Of a stretch of DNA of 60,813 nucleotides, positions 29,049 through 37,910 are shown piece after piece. The stretch lies in NCBI GenBank assembly GCA_002050355.1, contig MWYY01000042.1, forward strand, positions 1 through 60,813. Reading direction: 5' to 3'. The DNA is from Acidobacteria bacterium 28-9 (GTDB taxonomy: Bacteria; Acidobacteriota; Blastocatellia; Pyrinomonadales; Pyrinomonadaceae). Positions within the stretch are counted from its first letter, which is position 1, and each line of letters opens with the position of its first letter. The translations under genes were made by a program, and so were the position numbers. The notes under the pieces are model-generated. The model was not told where the DNA came from. It was given only the letters and a program-made list of their open reading frames with translations, and searched no databases.

Positions 29049-31013
29049 TTAGCGATTAGAGTTTAAGTTGTTCGGGGCTGATGCCGTAATCATGACTTCA
29101 GTGCCAGGGGCTAGTTCTACATCATCTCGTCCCTGTAGAACCACAGTTCCGGCTCCGGCTCCGGCGCCGATAGCTGCACCGATTGCCGCTCCCGAACCAC
29201 CACCGGCTATTGCACCGATTAAAGCACCGACGGCAGCGCCGATACCCGCGCGGGTGACGGTCTTTGTGGTTTGATTTTTATCACGAACGGTACCTTCATT
29301 ATTGACCGTTACCGTTTCACCGTTCGCTAGTCTAACTTGGTCGACTATACCGGCAAAGCGATAAGAACTACCGTTACGCAGTCTAATCGTATCAAATTCA
29401 AGCGAAAGATTAGCTCTGCCCGAAACTTGACCGGAACGCTGCGTGTTTGTAACTCGACCTTCAATAATAGCGCCGTTAAACTCGTTCGGCGACGTAACCT
29501 CCATCGTAAACCTATCGCCGTTTTGACTGGTTTTAGTTGAAACCTGCGTTCTCAAAACGGTCGTCAAGCGCGTATTGTTCGGAATGACAAAATCCGTGGT
29601 TGTAGTATTTTGTCCGTAATTTTGATCGTTGTTATTAACGTTTGAAAATTGAGCAGTGTTACTGACTTTATCGTAAACGCTCGCTACCGTTACCGTATCA
29701 TTTCTGTTTTCGAGATAAACGCGGCGTATGACTTTCAATTGTCCATTGCTCATCGGGATAAAATTAACGTAAAAGTCATTAACTCTGTCGCCTTCGTAGT
29801 TCAACGCAACGCCGTCATAAGTCGTGTTTGCCGTAATTTTAATCGTGCGACCGCTGGAAGTCGTTTCGGTTTTGGCAACGCCATCAGCGTTGAAGGTTAC
29901 TTGCGGCGAATTATTCGAAGCCACCGTAACTTGTCTGTCGCGTTTTTCGATTACTAAAGTCTCTGGCGAAGTAAGGCGTCTTTCGAGATTAGAACGGTTT
30001 CTACCGCCTTGCGCGCCCGGGTAATAAGCCGAACCTGCTCTGCCGACAACATCACTGACATTATCGCTTTGATTGATGTTTAAGCGGTAAGTACCCGTCA
30101 ACATTTGGTCAAAACGGCTGGTCGGAGCGTATTGCCGATTCCAGTTCCAGCTAACGCTATAGTATTTTGTCAAAGTATCCAAATCCGTGCGAATAAGTCG
30201 CCATTGATTTTCCGCATTTGTCGTCAGACGGTAATCACGCATAAAGCTGTCAATAGCATAAGCGCGGTTTAAAACTTCTTCCACGTCTGCGGATGTCGAA
30301 CGACGAGCATCAAAGTTTTGTCTCAACCTGTCGGTGGCATTTTCAAAATCGGTGATGTAAGTAACAACCGTTTCTTCGCTTCGGGTGTTGTTCAAAACAC
30401 TTCGGTCGAGCGACAAATTAATTTCCCGTTTGTAAGCATCCGTGCGCGTCTCAAGTCGCCTGATAATAGTTTGAACGTCTCTGTCATTGGCGCGGTATGT
30501 AGAATTGTTTCCGCCCGTCGCCGGTATTCCACCCGTTGACGGTATGCCTCCGATATTATTATCCGTCGAACTGTTCAAATTCCAGCTAATATTAAAATAA
30601 TTCGCAAGCGTCGATAAATCCGTACGCAAACTTGCCCACTCTCTCTGCGCCGCTGGATTCAAGCGGTTACTTTGAACATATGCGTCAATTGCCGCAGCGT
30701 CATCCAAAACTTCCCGAACGTCTCGGGTAGCATTTCGGCGAGCGTCAAAACTCTGCTGTAATCTATTCGTATCCTCTTGAAAACTGGTAATAGAAGCAGT
30801 GATATTGTCTGAACTGCCCGTTGAATCGCGTCTCACTGCGCGCTCGACGGCGGTTCTAAACGTTTCGGTGCGAGTTTGGATTCTGACCAAAAGTGTTCTC
30901 ACACTATTGTCAGAAACACTGGCAGAGCGATTTTGCGCATTTATGTTGTTTACCGAAGCAAAGCCCAACACAAATAACGCAAAGGTAATTAATTTTACAG
31001 ATTGCATTTTCAT
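29049..31013 (-). CDS. Exported protein with duplicated N-terminal domain and C-terminal glycine zipper
   Basis: 654 residues; ATG 31013 with a strong site (GGAGG, 6 bp upstream). A signal peptide ends near NINAQN. Residues about 35-155 and 175-305 are two copies of one helical unit (VRTLLVRIQTRTETFRTAVERAV ... RLQQSFDARRNATRDVREVLDDAAAIDAYV, and VQTIIRRLETRTDAYKREI ... RLRQNFDARRSTSADVEEVLNRAYAIDSFM). A beta-rich middle follows. Near 590-625 is a glycine zipper (AAVGALIGAIAGGGSGAAIGAAIGAG) of the type that packs in membranes or forms oligomers. The central segment resembles envelope proteins but I do not recognise the family. Confidence 0.82.
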   Translation of the reverse strand: MKMQSVKLITFALFVLGFASVNNINAQNRSASVSDNSVRTLLVRIQTRTETFRTAVERAVRRDSTGSSDNITASITSFQEDTNRLQQSFDARRNATRDVREVLDDAAAIDAYVQSNRLNPAAQREWASLRTDLSTLANYFNISWNLNSSTDNNIGGIPSTGGIPATGGNNSTYRANDRDVQTIIRRLETRTDAYKREINLSLDRSVLNNTRSEETVVTYITDFENATDRLRQNFDARRSTSADVEEVLNRAYAIDSFMRDYRLTTNAENQWRLIRTDLDTLTKYYSVSWNWNRQYAPTSRFDQMLTGTYRLNINQSDNVSDVVGRAGSAYYPGAQGGRNRSNLERRLTSPETLVIEKRDRQVTVASNNSPQVTFNADGVAKTETTSSGRTIKITANTTYDGVALNYEGDRVNDFYVNFIPMSNGQLKVIRRVYLENRNDTVTVASVYDKVSNTAQFSNVNNNDQNYGQNTTTTDFVIPNNTRLTTVLRTQVSTKTSQNGDRFTMEVTSPNEFNGAIIEGRVTNTQRSGQVSGRANLSLEFDTIRLRNGSSYRFAGIVDQVRLANGETVTVNNEGTVRDKNQTTKTVTRAGIGAAVGALIGAIAGGGSGAAIGAAIGAGAGAGTVVLQGRDDVELAPGTEVMITASAPNNLNSNR

Positions 31014-31147
31014 AAGTTTCCTCCAAAGGATTTAAGAAGTTTTTGCAAGATTCGGGGGGAAACAATCTTGCAGTTTGGTTAGATGCAAACACAGCAAAAA
31101 GTATGCCTTAAATTTATTATCACCTAAATACTTGGTAAATAAATTTT

Positions 31148-31177
31148 CCGGCTACTCTGAAATGAGTCGTTTGCCGG
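31148..31177 (-). terminator. Possible terminator after histidine kinase
   Basis: CCGGC/GCCGG arms enclose a second ACTC/GAGT stem; AAAATTT follows on the minus strand. It lies 38 bp past the kinase stop. Weak. Confidence 0.35.
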
Positions 31178-31214
31178 GATTTTAAAAATCTTTTACGATT
31201 ACAATTTTTTGCTG

Positions 31215-33053
31215 TTACAGTACTTTTGTTTCACGAATTATAGGTACTCGAACCGTAAAGACCGAGCCTTTGCCTTTTCCGTCGCTGTTAGCTTCTATCG
31301 TGCCGTTATGTAGTTTGACTATATGATTCGATATTGCCAAACCCAAACCCAAACCGCCAAAGTTTCTCGTAATTGAGTTATCGGCTTGTCTGAAACGTTC
31401 AAAAATGTGCGGTAAAAATTCCCAACTTATACCTTTTCCGTTATCCTTTATACTCATTAAAACGCTGCCTTGGTCTTCTGAAACAACCGCCAAAATTCTC
31501 CCGCCCGTATCGGTGAATTTCACGGCATTTGAAAATAAGTTGTGTATAACCAGTTTGATCTTCTCGTCGCCCAAAATCATCTGTCCGTTTAAACGATTAT
31601 CCTTGATTAATTCAATACTTTTTTCCTCTGCTATGGGCGCAAATTCCTGAAATACATTTTCAAACATTTCCGAAAAATTTATCTGGCTGTCTTCGAGGTT
31701 TGTCGTTCTGGAAATAATCTGCGAATAATCCAACAGCTCTTCCACCAGTTTTGTTTGAGAGCGTAGATTTTTTTCTATTTTTTCGAGAGCTAAATTTTTC
31801 GTATTCAACGAAAGATTTTCCATTTTCAGGATATTTGACCAACCGGCAATTGCATTGAGCGGGGTGCGAAGTTCGTGCGAAACGATGGCGATGAATTCGT
31901 CCTTTGTTCTATTAGCTTGTTCGGCTGATAATCGGGCTTTTTGTTCCTTTTCCAGCAAAATTTGTTTTTGTCCCTGAAGCTCGAACAATTCCGCCGCTGT
32001 TTTCTGTAAAGTTGTACGTGCCGATACTTCCCAGTAAGTAATGGCAAAAAGCAAAAGGCTAAAAATAAGCCCGCTGAGAAATATTAAAATTGTCCAACCG
32101 ACGCTTGATTGTTGAGCAAAGGTCGGCAAAGTACCGTATTCAAGAATCCATTTTCGGCCGGCGATTTCAAGTTCTTTGACGGAAGAATAATTTCCTTCCA
32201 TATTATTGTCGGAATTTTGGTTGTCGCTCAAAACCGTCTGCGCCAGTAAATTTTCTTTTTTGTTCTCGGCATCATAAATTCTTATTGCAATATCATAAGT
32301 CGTCGTATTCTTTTGGATTTCGCTCAAAAAGTCATTAGCCCGAAACGAACTGTAAATATACCCGGTAAGATTTTTTCTTCTTTCTTCAAGGTTTTCCGGC
32401 GCTCCGCCGTTTTTATAAATCGGAAGAAAAATTAAAAAACCAGTCTTTGCATTTTCTTCGTCTTCTTCAACCAGTTTAACTCTTGCGCTTGCCACTGCCG
32501 TTCCCGTATCTCTTGCCTGTTCCAATGCCGCACGCCGACTGGTTTCGGCGGACATATCAAAACCGACTGCTTTTTTGTTCGCTTCATTCTGTGGTTCAAG
32601 GTAAATTACGGGATGATAGTATTTCTTATCCGCTTCGGGGAAGATTCTAAAATTGGTATAACCTTCCGCCAACATACGATCCGTCAAATTAACCTGTTCA
32701 TTCGGCGAAATAATTTTGATATACCCGGTGCCTTGCATACCGCCGTAATTTCTCTCAACTTCGAGACTTTCAATATATTTGGAAAAACTTTCTCGATTCA
32801 AATCCGTTGCCGATTCGACAAAACCTCGCCCGCCTTTTAGCAATGCGACATACAAATTTATTTTATTTTCGATTTGGGACTGAACGCGCCCGACCTCGTT
32901 GGCAAATCTTATGGAATCTTTATTGAGTGCGTTTTGATAAAAATTATAAGTTAGGGCAAAAGTCAAAAAAATAGATATTGCCAAAACCCAGTAAGGAAAG
33001 TTGGCATTTCTTTTATTTTCTCCATCCTTTAGCTTTTCAATGTAATCCGGCAC
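31215..33053 (-). CDS. CHASE-domain sensor histidine kinase
   Basis: 612 residues, GTG start with AGGGAT upstream. TM1 about 21-40; periplasmic CHASE domain about 55-260 (GFVESATDLNRESFSKYIESL, GTGYIKIISP, PVIYLEPQNEANKKAVGFDM); TM2 about 318-342; coiled coil 350-385. The HisKA dimerisation domain carries the phospho-accepting His393 (VSHELRTPLN). The HATPase domain shows an N box (HNLFSNAVKFTD), DNGKGI and GGLGLGLAISNH. CHASE domains sense small extracellular ligands, as in cytokinin receptors. The kinase has no receiver of its own. An NtrC-type regulator on the same strand lies 476 bp beyond its start, separated by a small plus-strand gene. Confidence 0.93.
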   Translation of the reverse strand: MPDYIEKLKDGENKRNANFPYWVLAISIFLTFALTYNFYQNALNKDSIRFANEVGRVQSQIENKINLYVALLKGGRGFVESATDLNRESFSKYIESLEVERNYGGMQGTGYIKIISPNEQVNLTDRMLAEGYTNFRIFPEADKKYYHPVIYLEPQNEANKKAVGFDMSAETSRRAALEQARDTGTAVASARVKLVEEDEENAKTGFLIFLPIYKNGGAPENLEERRKNLTGYIYSSFRANDFLSEIQKNTTTYDIAIRIYDAENKKENLLAQTVLSDNQNSDNNMEGNYSSVKELEIAGRKWILEYGTLPTFAQQSSVGWTILIFLSGLIFSLLLFAITYWEVSARTTLQKTAAELFELQGQKQILLEKEQKARLSAEQANRTKDEFIAIVSHELRTPLNAIAGWSNILKMENLSLNTKNLALEKIEKNLRSQTKLVEELLDYSQIISRTTNLEDSQINFSEMFENVFQEFAPIAEEKSIELIKDNRLNGQMILGDEKIKLVIHNLFSNAVKFTDTGGRILAVVSEDQGSVLMSIKDNGKGISWEFLPHIFERFRQADNSITRNFGGLGLGLAISNHIVKLHNGTIEANSDGKGKGSVFTVRVPIIRETKVL

Positions 33054-33293
33054 GACTAATCCCTAGTGAACAAATAAAAATTCTCGAAAATAAACGTATG
33101 AGACGTATGTTTATTTTCCTCTTACTTAAACTTTAGTTTTATTTGCAATACTTATGCCGCGTGATTTTTTTGATCAATAATTTATTGAAGATCTTAATTT
33201 CCAAACAGATATATTTACTTTATTTAATTTATTTGGCATTATTGCTTCGAGGCGATTAAATACTTTAGAAATTTATTATCGAAGGAGAAAAAT

Positions 33294-33461
33294 ATGTCCG
33301 AAGAAAATAGTACGGGTAACAATTTAATCTGGGCGATTACGACTATGATTATTGTTGCCATTATTGCAGGTGCATTATATTACAGTGGTTTTTTGAGCGG
33401 CAATACCACCAGGAAAGAAGACGTTCATATAAACGTAACTGCTCCCGCTGCAAATAAATAA
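33294..33461 (+). CDS. Tiny single-pass membrane protein
   Basis: 55 residues: MSEENSTGNN, one strongly hydrophobic segment (LIWAITTMIIVAIIAGALYY, about 11-30), then SGFLSGNTTRKEDVHINVTAPAANK. A strong ribosome site (GAAGGAG, 6 bp before ATG) and a terminator after the stop support it. It is oriented opposite to the two-component genes on either side. The C-terminus, probably periplasmic, has alternating polar and hydrophobic residues that could form a beta strand. No known family recognised; a stress or envelope small protein is one guess. Confidence 0.72.
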   Translation: MSEENSTGNNLIWAITTMIIVAIIAGALYYSGFLSGNTTRKEDVHINVTAPAANK

Positions 33462-33484
33462 TTTGCTACAGTCTTAAAAAATAA

Positions 33485-33524
33485 AAAAAACGTCCGGTAA
33501 TTAATGGAACCGGACGTTTTTTTT
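33485..33524. terminator. Bidirectional terminator
   Basis: AACGTCCGGT and ACCGGACGTT arms flanked by A and T runs on both sides. It can end both the 55-residue protein transcript (plus) and the NtrC-type gene (minus). Confidence 0.85.
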
Positions 33525-33529
33525 ATTTT

Positions 33530-35035
33530 TTAAACTTTTTCTTCGATGTTGTGGCGTTTAATCATTCCGTATAGTCGCGGACGATAGAGACCTAAGAGAT
33601 TAGCTGCGGCTTGTTTATTACCTTTTGTGCGCCGGAGAGCAGCTGTAACAATTCCATTTTCCAGTGAATCAAAAATGTCTTTTTGTTCGGCGCCGTCTTC
33701 GGGTTCAGGAAGTTTCTCAACAATAAATTTTCCGACTTCCGTAAATAAAGCATCACCATCCAAATTCGTTTGATTAAACCAATCGTTATTACTTGATTCC
33801 AAAGAAGTTCCATTTCCAGTTGCAACCGAAAGCATTCCATTTTTTGAAATACTTGCCATTGAAACTTGACTACTGAAATTCTGCGGAATATTCAATTCGC
33901 TAATCTTGCCGCCTTTGCAAAGTAAAATGGCTCTTTCAATGACGTGCTGAAGTTCACGGACATTCCCGCGCCAGTTATAATTCAACATTTGGTCGTATGC
34001 CTTCTCGGAGAAATCGCAATGTTTATTATATTTTTCTACATAAATTTGCAAAAAATGTTCCGCCAACATCGGAACGTCTTCCATTCTCTCGCGGAGAGGC
34101 GGTATTTTTATCTCAATTGTATTGATGCGATAATACAAATCTTCTCGCAGGTTTCCGTCCTGGATCGCGTCGAAAGGATTGCGATTTGTCGAGGAAATAA
34201 GGCGAAAATCAACTTCCTGCGGTTTGTCGCTGCCGACCGGATAATAAATTCTTTCCTGCAAAACACGAAGAAGTTTCGGCTGCAAGCCCACCGGCATTTC
34301 TCCGATTTCATCCAGAAGCAGACTGCCGCCGTTTGCGCGACCGAGAAATCCTTCCTTATCTCCGGTTGCACCCGTAAACGCGCCTTTTTTATGACCAAAA
34401 AGTTCCGACTCGATTAGGTCTTTAGGAAGCGCAGAGCAATTTAATTTTACAAACGGTTTCTTTGAGCGATGACTTTTATAATGAATGGCGTTGGCAATAA
34501 CTTCTTTGCCCGTGCCGGATTCTCCCAGGATAAATATGTTGGCGTCTGATTCGGCGACGCTTTCAATTATTTCGTAAATGTCTTGCATTGAACGGCTGCC
34601 ACCGATAACGCCTTGATAAGACGCGCGGCTCGACAGTTTTCCGCGCAGTTCTTTGATTTCTTTTGCTTGTTGTTTTCGCTCGATGGCTTTTTCTATTAAA
34701 ACGAGCAATTCCTCAAACTCAACCGGTTTTTCGACATAATAAAACGCTCCCGCCTTTGTCGCTTCAATTGCCTTTTCGACCGAACCGAAACCGGTAACCA
34801 TAATAATTTCCGTATCCGGTGAAACTTCCTTGCTGCGCTGAACCATTTCAATACCGCTTATATCTGGCAGATTAAGATCGGTTAAAATAATATCAAACTC
34901 GTTTTCCTTGATAAAATCCAGCCCCTTCTGACCTGTTTCCGCGGTTATTATTTCAAAACCTTCCGCGTCTAATTGAAATTTCATCAACTCCAGCGTCGCC
35001 AAATCATCATCAATCAGTAATGCCCTTTTTGCCAT
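33530..35035 (-). CDS. Sigma-54-dependent NtrC-family response regulator
   Basis: 501 residues. The receiver domain (1-120) has acidic pocket Asp9-Asp11, phospho-acceptor Asp53 (LTDLNLP) and Lys103 (VEKP). The AAA+ domain has Walker A GESGTGKE (171-178), the sigma-54 contact loop GAFTGA (218-223) and Walker B LLLDEIGEM. A Fis-type HTH ends the protein (NKQAAANLLGLYRPRLYGMIKRHNI). Phosphorylation would trigger ATP-driven opening of RpoN promoters. It is the likely partner of the CHASE kinase nearby, with no ORF on the same strand between them; regulated genes are unknown. Confidence 0.95.
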   Translation of the reverse strand: MAKRALLIDDDLATLELMKFQLDAEGFEIITAETGQKGLDFIKENEFDIILTDLNLPDISGIEMVQRSKEVSPDTEIIMVTGFGSVEKAIEATKAGAFYYVEKPVEFEELLVLIEKAIERKQQAKEIKELRGKLSSRASYQGVIGGSRSMQDIYEIIESVAESDANIFILGESGTGKEVIANAIHYKSHRSKKPFVKLNCSALPKDLIESELFGHKKGAFTGATGDKEGFLGRANGGSLLLDEIGEMPVGLQPKLLRVLQERIYYPVGSDKPQEVDFRLISSTNRNPFDAIQDGNLREDLYYRINTIEIKIPPLRERMEDVPMLAEHFLQIYVEKYNKHCDFSEKAYDQMLNYNWRGNVRELQHVIERAILLCKGGKISELNIPQNFSSQVSMASISKNGMLSVATGNGTSLESSNNDWFNQTNLDGDALFTEVGKFIVEKLPEPEDGAEQKDIFDSLENGIVTAALRRTKGNKQAAANLLGLYRPRLYGMIKRHNIEEKV

Positions 35036-35245
35036 ATTTTAAGTTCAACTTTCCCTGAAAAATTCTAACAATATTATATTTTCATTGGGAAAATAATCTG
35101 ATGGTTTATTGTAAAATTACTTTTTATATCTCAATCATTGTATCAAAACAAAACAGTTTTTCCTATCCAATTTACTTTCGTAAAATGAAACTTGGTATTA
35201 AATTTTTGTATTCATTAAATTTGAAATTCTTATCATTTAAAAATA

Positions 35246-35275
35246 AAAAGAGCGACTTAGAAAAATCGCTCCTTT
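35246..35275 (-). terminator. Terminator of tRNA-Arg
   Basis: GAGCGA/TCGCTC arms with a 10-base loop and a following T run on the minus strand, 23 bp beyond the tRNA 3' end. Confidence 0.7.
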
Positions 35276-35297
35276 TAAAAATTGTTAAAGTTTTGAA

Positions 35298-35371
35298 TGC
35301 ACCCGGCATGATTCGAACATGCGACCCCATGATTCGTAGTCATGTACTCTATCCAGCTGAGCTACGGGTGC
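35298..35371 (-). tRNA. tRNA-Arg (anticodon ACG)
   Basis: Acceptor GCACCCG pairs CGGGTGC; D arm AGCTCAGCTGGATAGAGT; anticodon loop CTACGAA gives ACG (A34 likely edited to inosine); T arm GTTCGAATC. 74 bases including discriminator A. No CCA is encoded, unlike the tRNA-Leu in this window. Confidence 0.95.
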
Positions 35372-35460
35372 GTAAAGTGAATTTTAAGACTACAAATCTT
35401 GTCTGTTTGTGTCAAGCGTCTAAACAAAATTCCAATTTAAAACTAAACCGGAAACTTAAA

Positions 35461-36453
35461 TTACCTGGCAAAATAACCTGGGCGAGTTCTTGAGATGAGT
35501 TCGGCGCTGTTAACTTCGATTTTTATCTTTCGCCATTTGCCGTCGCGTTTCGTCTCAGTCGGCGCGTATTCAACCGTGTAAAGCGCGCGCAAATCCGCCG
35601 CAACCGAAGCGTAAAGTTTCCCCATATCTTCCAAGTGATTGATAGCATTGAAAGTTCCACCGGTTCTGTCGGCAAGAATTTGAAGACGTGCGCGAGATGC
35701 GCTATACATCGCCATCTGCAAAGGCGTCGGTTCGGGTAGCTTTAACGGATCGCCGGTCGGAAGCGCCAGCGGATAAATTGTCACACCCTGGTTGTCAGAT
35801 TTATTCAATATTCTATTGAGCGTTTCATTATTTTCCGGCTTAATCGCGCTGGTAATATCGTTTTCGTTAACTTTCCCCAAAAAATTGCGGTCATTATCTC
35901 GTAATTCTGAATCAGCTCCATCAGTTAAAACGATAATTGCTTTGCGACGCTTACCTTCTTTTGCAAGTTTACCGAGCGCAAAATCCAGAGCCTTATAAAG
36001 CTGGGTCTTACCGCGTCCGCTGGCAACGTTTATTGAATTGATTATTGGTTTTCGCTTGCTCGTAAAATCATTTAGCAGATTTGGCTTATCATAAAATTCG
36101 ACAACGGCGACGCGGTCTTCAGGCGAAAGCGCATCTACAAAACGAAAAGCGGATTGGCGGATAACTTCTCGAAAGCCGAGCGTCGAACCGCTCATATCGA
36201 GAAGCATCACGACGCTAAACGGCGCAACCGTCGGCTCAAAAAGCGAAATGTCTTGCTTCACGCCGTCTTCATAGAGGGTAAAATTTTCTTTTTTTAAATT
36301 TGTAATCGGTCTTCCCTGCCGGTCGGCGACGCCGACGTTTAAGCGTACGATTGAAGAATCAACTTTGATTACATCATCTCCGCTTTGCGCAAAATTAGCC
36401 GCGCAGCTTAAAAGTAAAAATAAAAGCAGGATTGAAAACTTCTTGAATCGCAT
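35461..36453 (-). CDS. Exported VWA-domain protein, acidobacterial VWFA-related family
   Basis: 330 residues from ATG 36453 (MRFKKFSILLLFLLLSC, signal peptide; a longer frame from 36489 would not start with one). The beta-strand region VRLNVGVADRQGRPITNLKKENFTLYEDG precedes the VWA domain with the MIDAS motif DMSGS (about 97-101) and LTDGADSELRDND. The arrangement is that of the VWFA-related proteins abundant in Acidobacteria (known as a dedicated family). It probably binds ligands at the cell surface through a metal. No gene neighbours suggest a partner. Confidence 0.88.
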   Translation of the reverse strand: MRFKKFSILLLFLLLSCAANFAQSGDDVIKVDSSIVRLNVGVADRQGRPITNLKKENFTLYEDGVKQDISLFEPTVAPFSVVMLLDMSGSTLGFREVIRQSAFRFVDALSPEDRVAVVEFYDKPNLLNDFTSKRKPIINSINVASGRGKTQLYKALDFALGKLAKEGKRRKAIIVLTDGADSELRDNDRNFLGKVNENDITSAIKPENNETLNRILNKSDNQGVTIYPLALPTGDPLKLPEPTPLQMAMYSASRARLQILADRTGGTFNAINHLEDMGKLYASVAADLRALYTVEYAPTETKRDGKWRKIKIEVNSAELISRTRPGYFAR

Positions 36454-36637
36454 AGTGAAATCAGTTGAGTAAGACGCCTGATAATCCAAGGCGGTTGCAC
36501 GCGCTTTGGTTGTAATTTATCTTAACATTAAGAAAATAATGATTTATAATGAGAACATCTAAATTTTGAAACTTGTAAAATATCCAAATTTACAGTTGCG
36601 TTTTGTTCCCAGCCTTTGTCTCATAAGGAACGAATAT

Positions 36638-37207
36638 ATGTCTTATAAACCAAAATATTGCTGCCAGTGCGGGGAGAAAGTCGAAAGGGCAAACTGGCGA
36701 ATTTGGACAAACCGGCGTTTTTGCGAGCTTTGCGAGACGGATTTTGGGCTTTATGATTGGATACCGACGCTTGTTTTAGCAGTCGGGTTAATTTTAGGGG
36801 TTGTCGGAATTGGTAATTTAGGGCGGAAACAGGAAAGAGATTTAATTGTTTTATCAAATCAATCGCCGGGCAATTTACAGAATTCAAACAAAGGTTTTAT
36901 CGCTCAGTCAAGCGAAGCGACAAATTCCAATCAAATAATTGCTCAACCTTCGGTTGCGACAAAAGCAAATAATTCATCGGTGCAAATAAAATCGCCGGTC
37001 GCGCCTGTAGCTTTCAAAACAAATGAAAAGAGCAAATCATTTGAGAATCAACCGGACACAACGCGGGAAATTGTTTATTTTTGCGGCGCGCAGACAAAAA
37101 AAGGAACGCCTTGCTCGCGGCATATAAAAAACGCGGGCGGAAGATGCTGGCAACACGTCGGTCAAACGGCAATACTGCCGCCGGAAAAATTGATTGCAAA
37201 CCAGTAA
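36638..37207 (+). CDS. Zinc-ribbon membrane protein with C-terminal Cys-rich motif
   Basis: 189 residues from ATG 36638 (AAGGAACG upstream; a longer frame from 36566 is less likely). N-terminal zinc ribbon: CCQCGEKV ... RRFCELC. One membrane segment follows (IPTLVLAVGLILGVVGIG), then a Ser/Asn/Lys-rich linker of about 80 residues. The C-terminus carries CGAQTKKGTPCSRHIKNAG and RCWQH, a Cys/His cluster seen alone in small phage and bacterial proteins. Both ends may bind zinc on opposite sides of the membrane. Function unknown. Confidence 0.75.
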   Translation: MSYKPKYCCQCGEKVERANWRIWTNRRFCELCETDFGLYDWIPTLVLAVGLILGVVGIGNLGRKQERDLIVLSNQSPGNLQNSNKGFIAQSSEATNSNQIIAQPSVATKANNSSVQIKSPVAPVAFKTNEKSKSFENQPDTTREIVYFCGAQTKKGTPCSRHIKNAGGRCWQHVGQTAILPPEKLIANQ

Positions 37208-37337
37208 AACAATTATCGCAAGGTCGGTAAAAAACTTTTTCGTAAAAATAATTTTTGACATTAAAAACACCTTAAATTACAAATCTCGAATTTAGTGTCC
37301 GATATAAATCAAAGTTCGGCTCTTCATTGTAAAAATT

Positions 37338-37910
37338 ATGTTTTACCTAAATAAACAAAAAATAGTAATCTCATTTGTCATTTGCTTGCTTTTAAGTGCA
37401 ACCGAAGTTTTCGCCTGCAGTTGTGTTTCTATACCGAATGAAGATGTCAATGATGCCGTTCAAAATGCCGCTAAACATTCAACAATGGTTTTTGCCGGGA
37501 AAGTTGTCGGTTTTGAGTATCGCAAAGGCATCCCGAATCAATATTTGGAATCGCACGAGAAAGATTCGGGCAAGCACAATGACTATGAAACCAAGGTTGT
37601 CAAATTCCAAGTTGAACGATGGTGGAAAGGCGAAGCTACGACTGAAGCTTTTCTGGTAACGGATGAAACAAAAAATTCTGACGGAATTGTGACTGTTTCG
37701 AGTTGTGATTATCATTTCAAAGAAGGCGAAAGTTATTTAGTGTATGCCTATGGTAAAGAAAACGAATTGCGAACGCACGCTTGCACGAGAACGAGACTGC
37801 TGAATAAAACTGAAGATGTAAAGATTTTAGGCGAAGGAAAAGAACCCGTCGAAAAGAAGCACAAGCCGAACAAGTCGTTGGATGTGAGAGCAAAACAGCG
37901 ACTCTTTTAA
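37338..37910 (+). CDS. Secreted NTR/TIMP-like protein
   Basis: 190 residues. The signal peptide would be cut after TEVFA, leaving a mature N-terminus Cys-Ser-Cys. NTR-fold proteins such as tissue inhibitors of metalloproteinases begin exactly so: their first Cys chelates the protease zinc, and CxC disulfides pin the N-terminus. A CSSxx-type internal Cys (VSSCDYHF) and an additional one (THACTRTR) could provide the disulfides. Beta-rich throughout. The bacterial members have no proven target. The last 21 codons lie in the 728-bp duplicated block, so a copy of this tail recurs at 38575. It is upstream of a Ser/Thr kinase on the same strand. Confidence 0.7.
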   Translation: MFYLNKQKIVISFVICLLLSATEVFACSCVSIPNEDVNDAVQNAAKHSTMVFAGKVVGFEYRKGIPNQYLESHEKDSGKHNDYETKVVKFQVERWWKGEATTEAFLVTDETKNSDGIVTVSSCDYHFKEGESYLVYAYGKENELRTHACTRTRLLNKTEDVKILGEGKEPVEKKHKPNKSLDVRAKQRLF

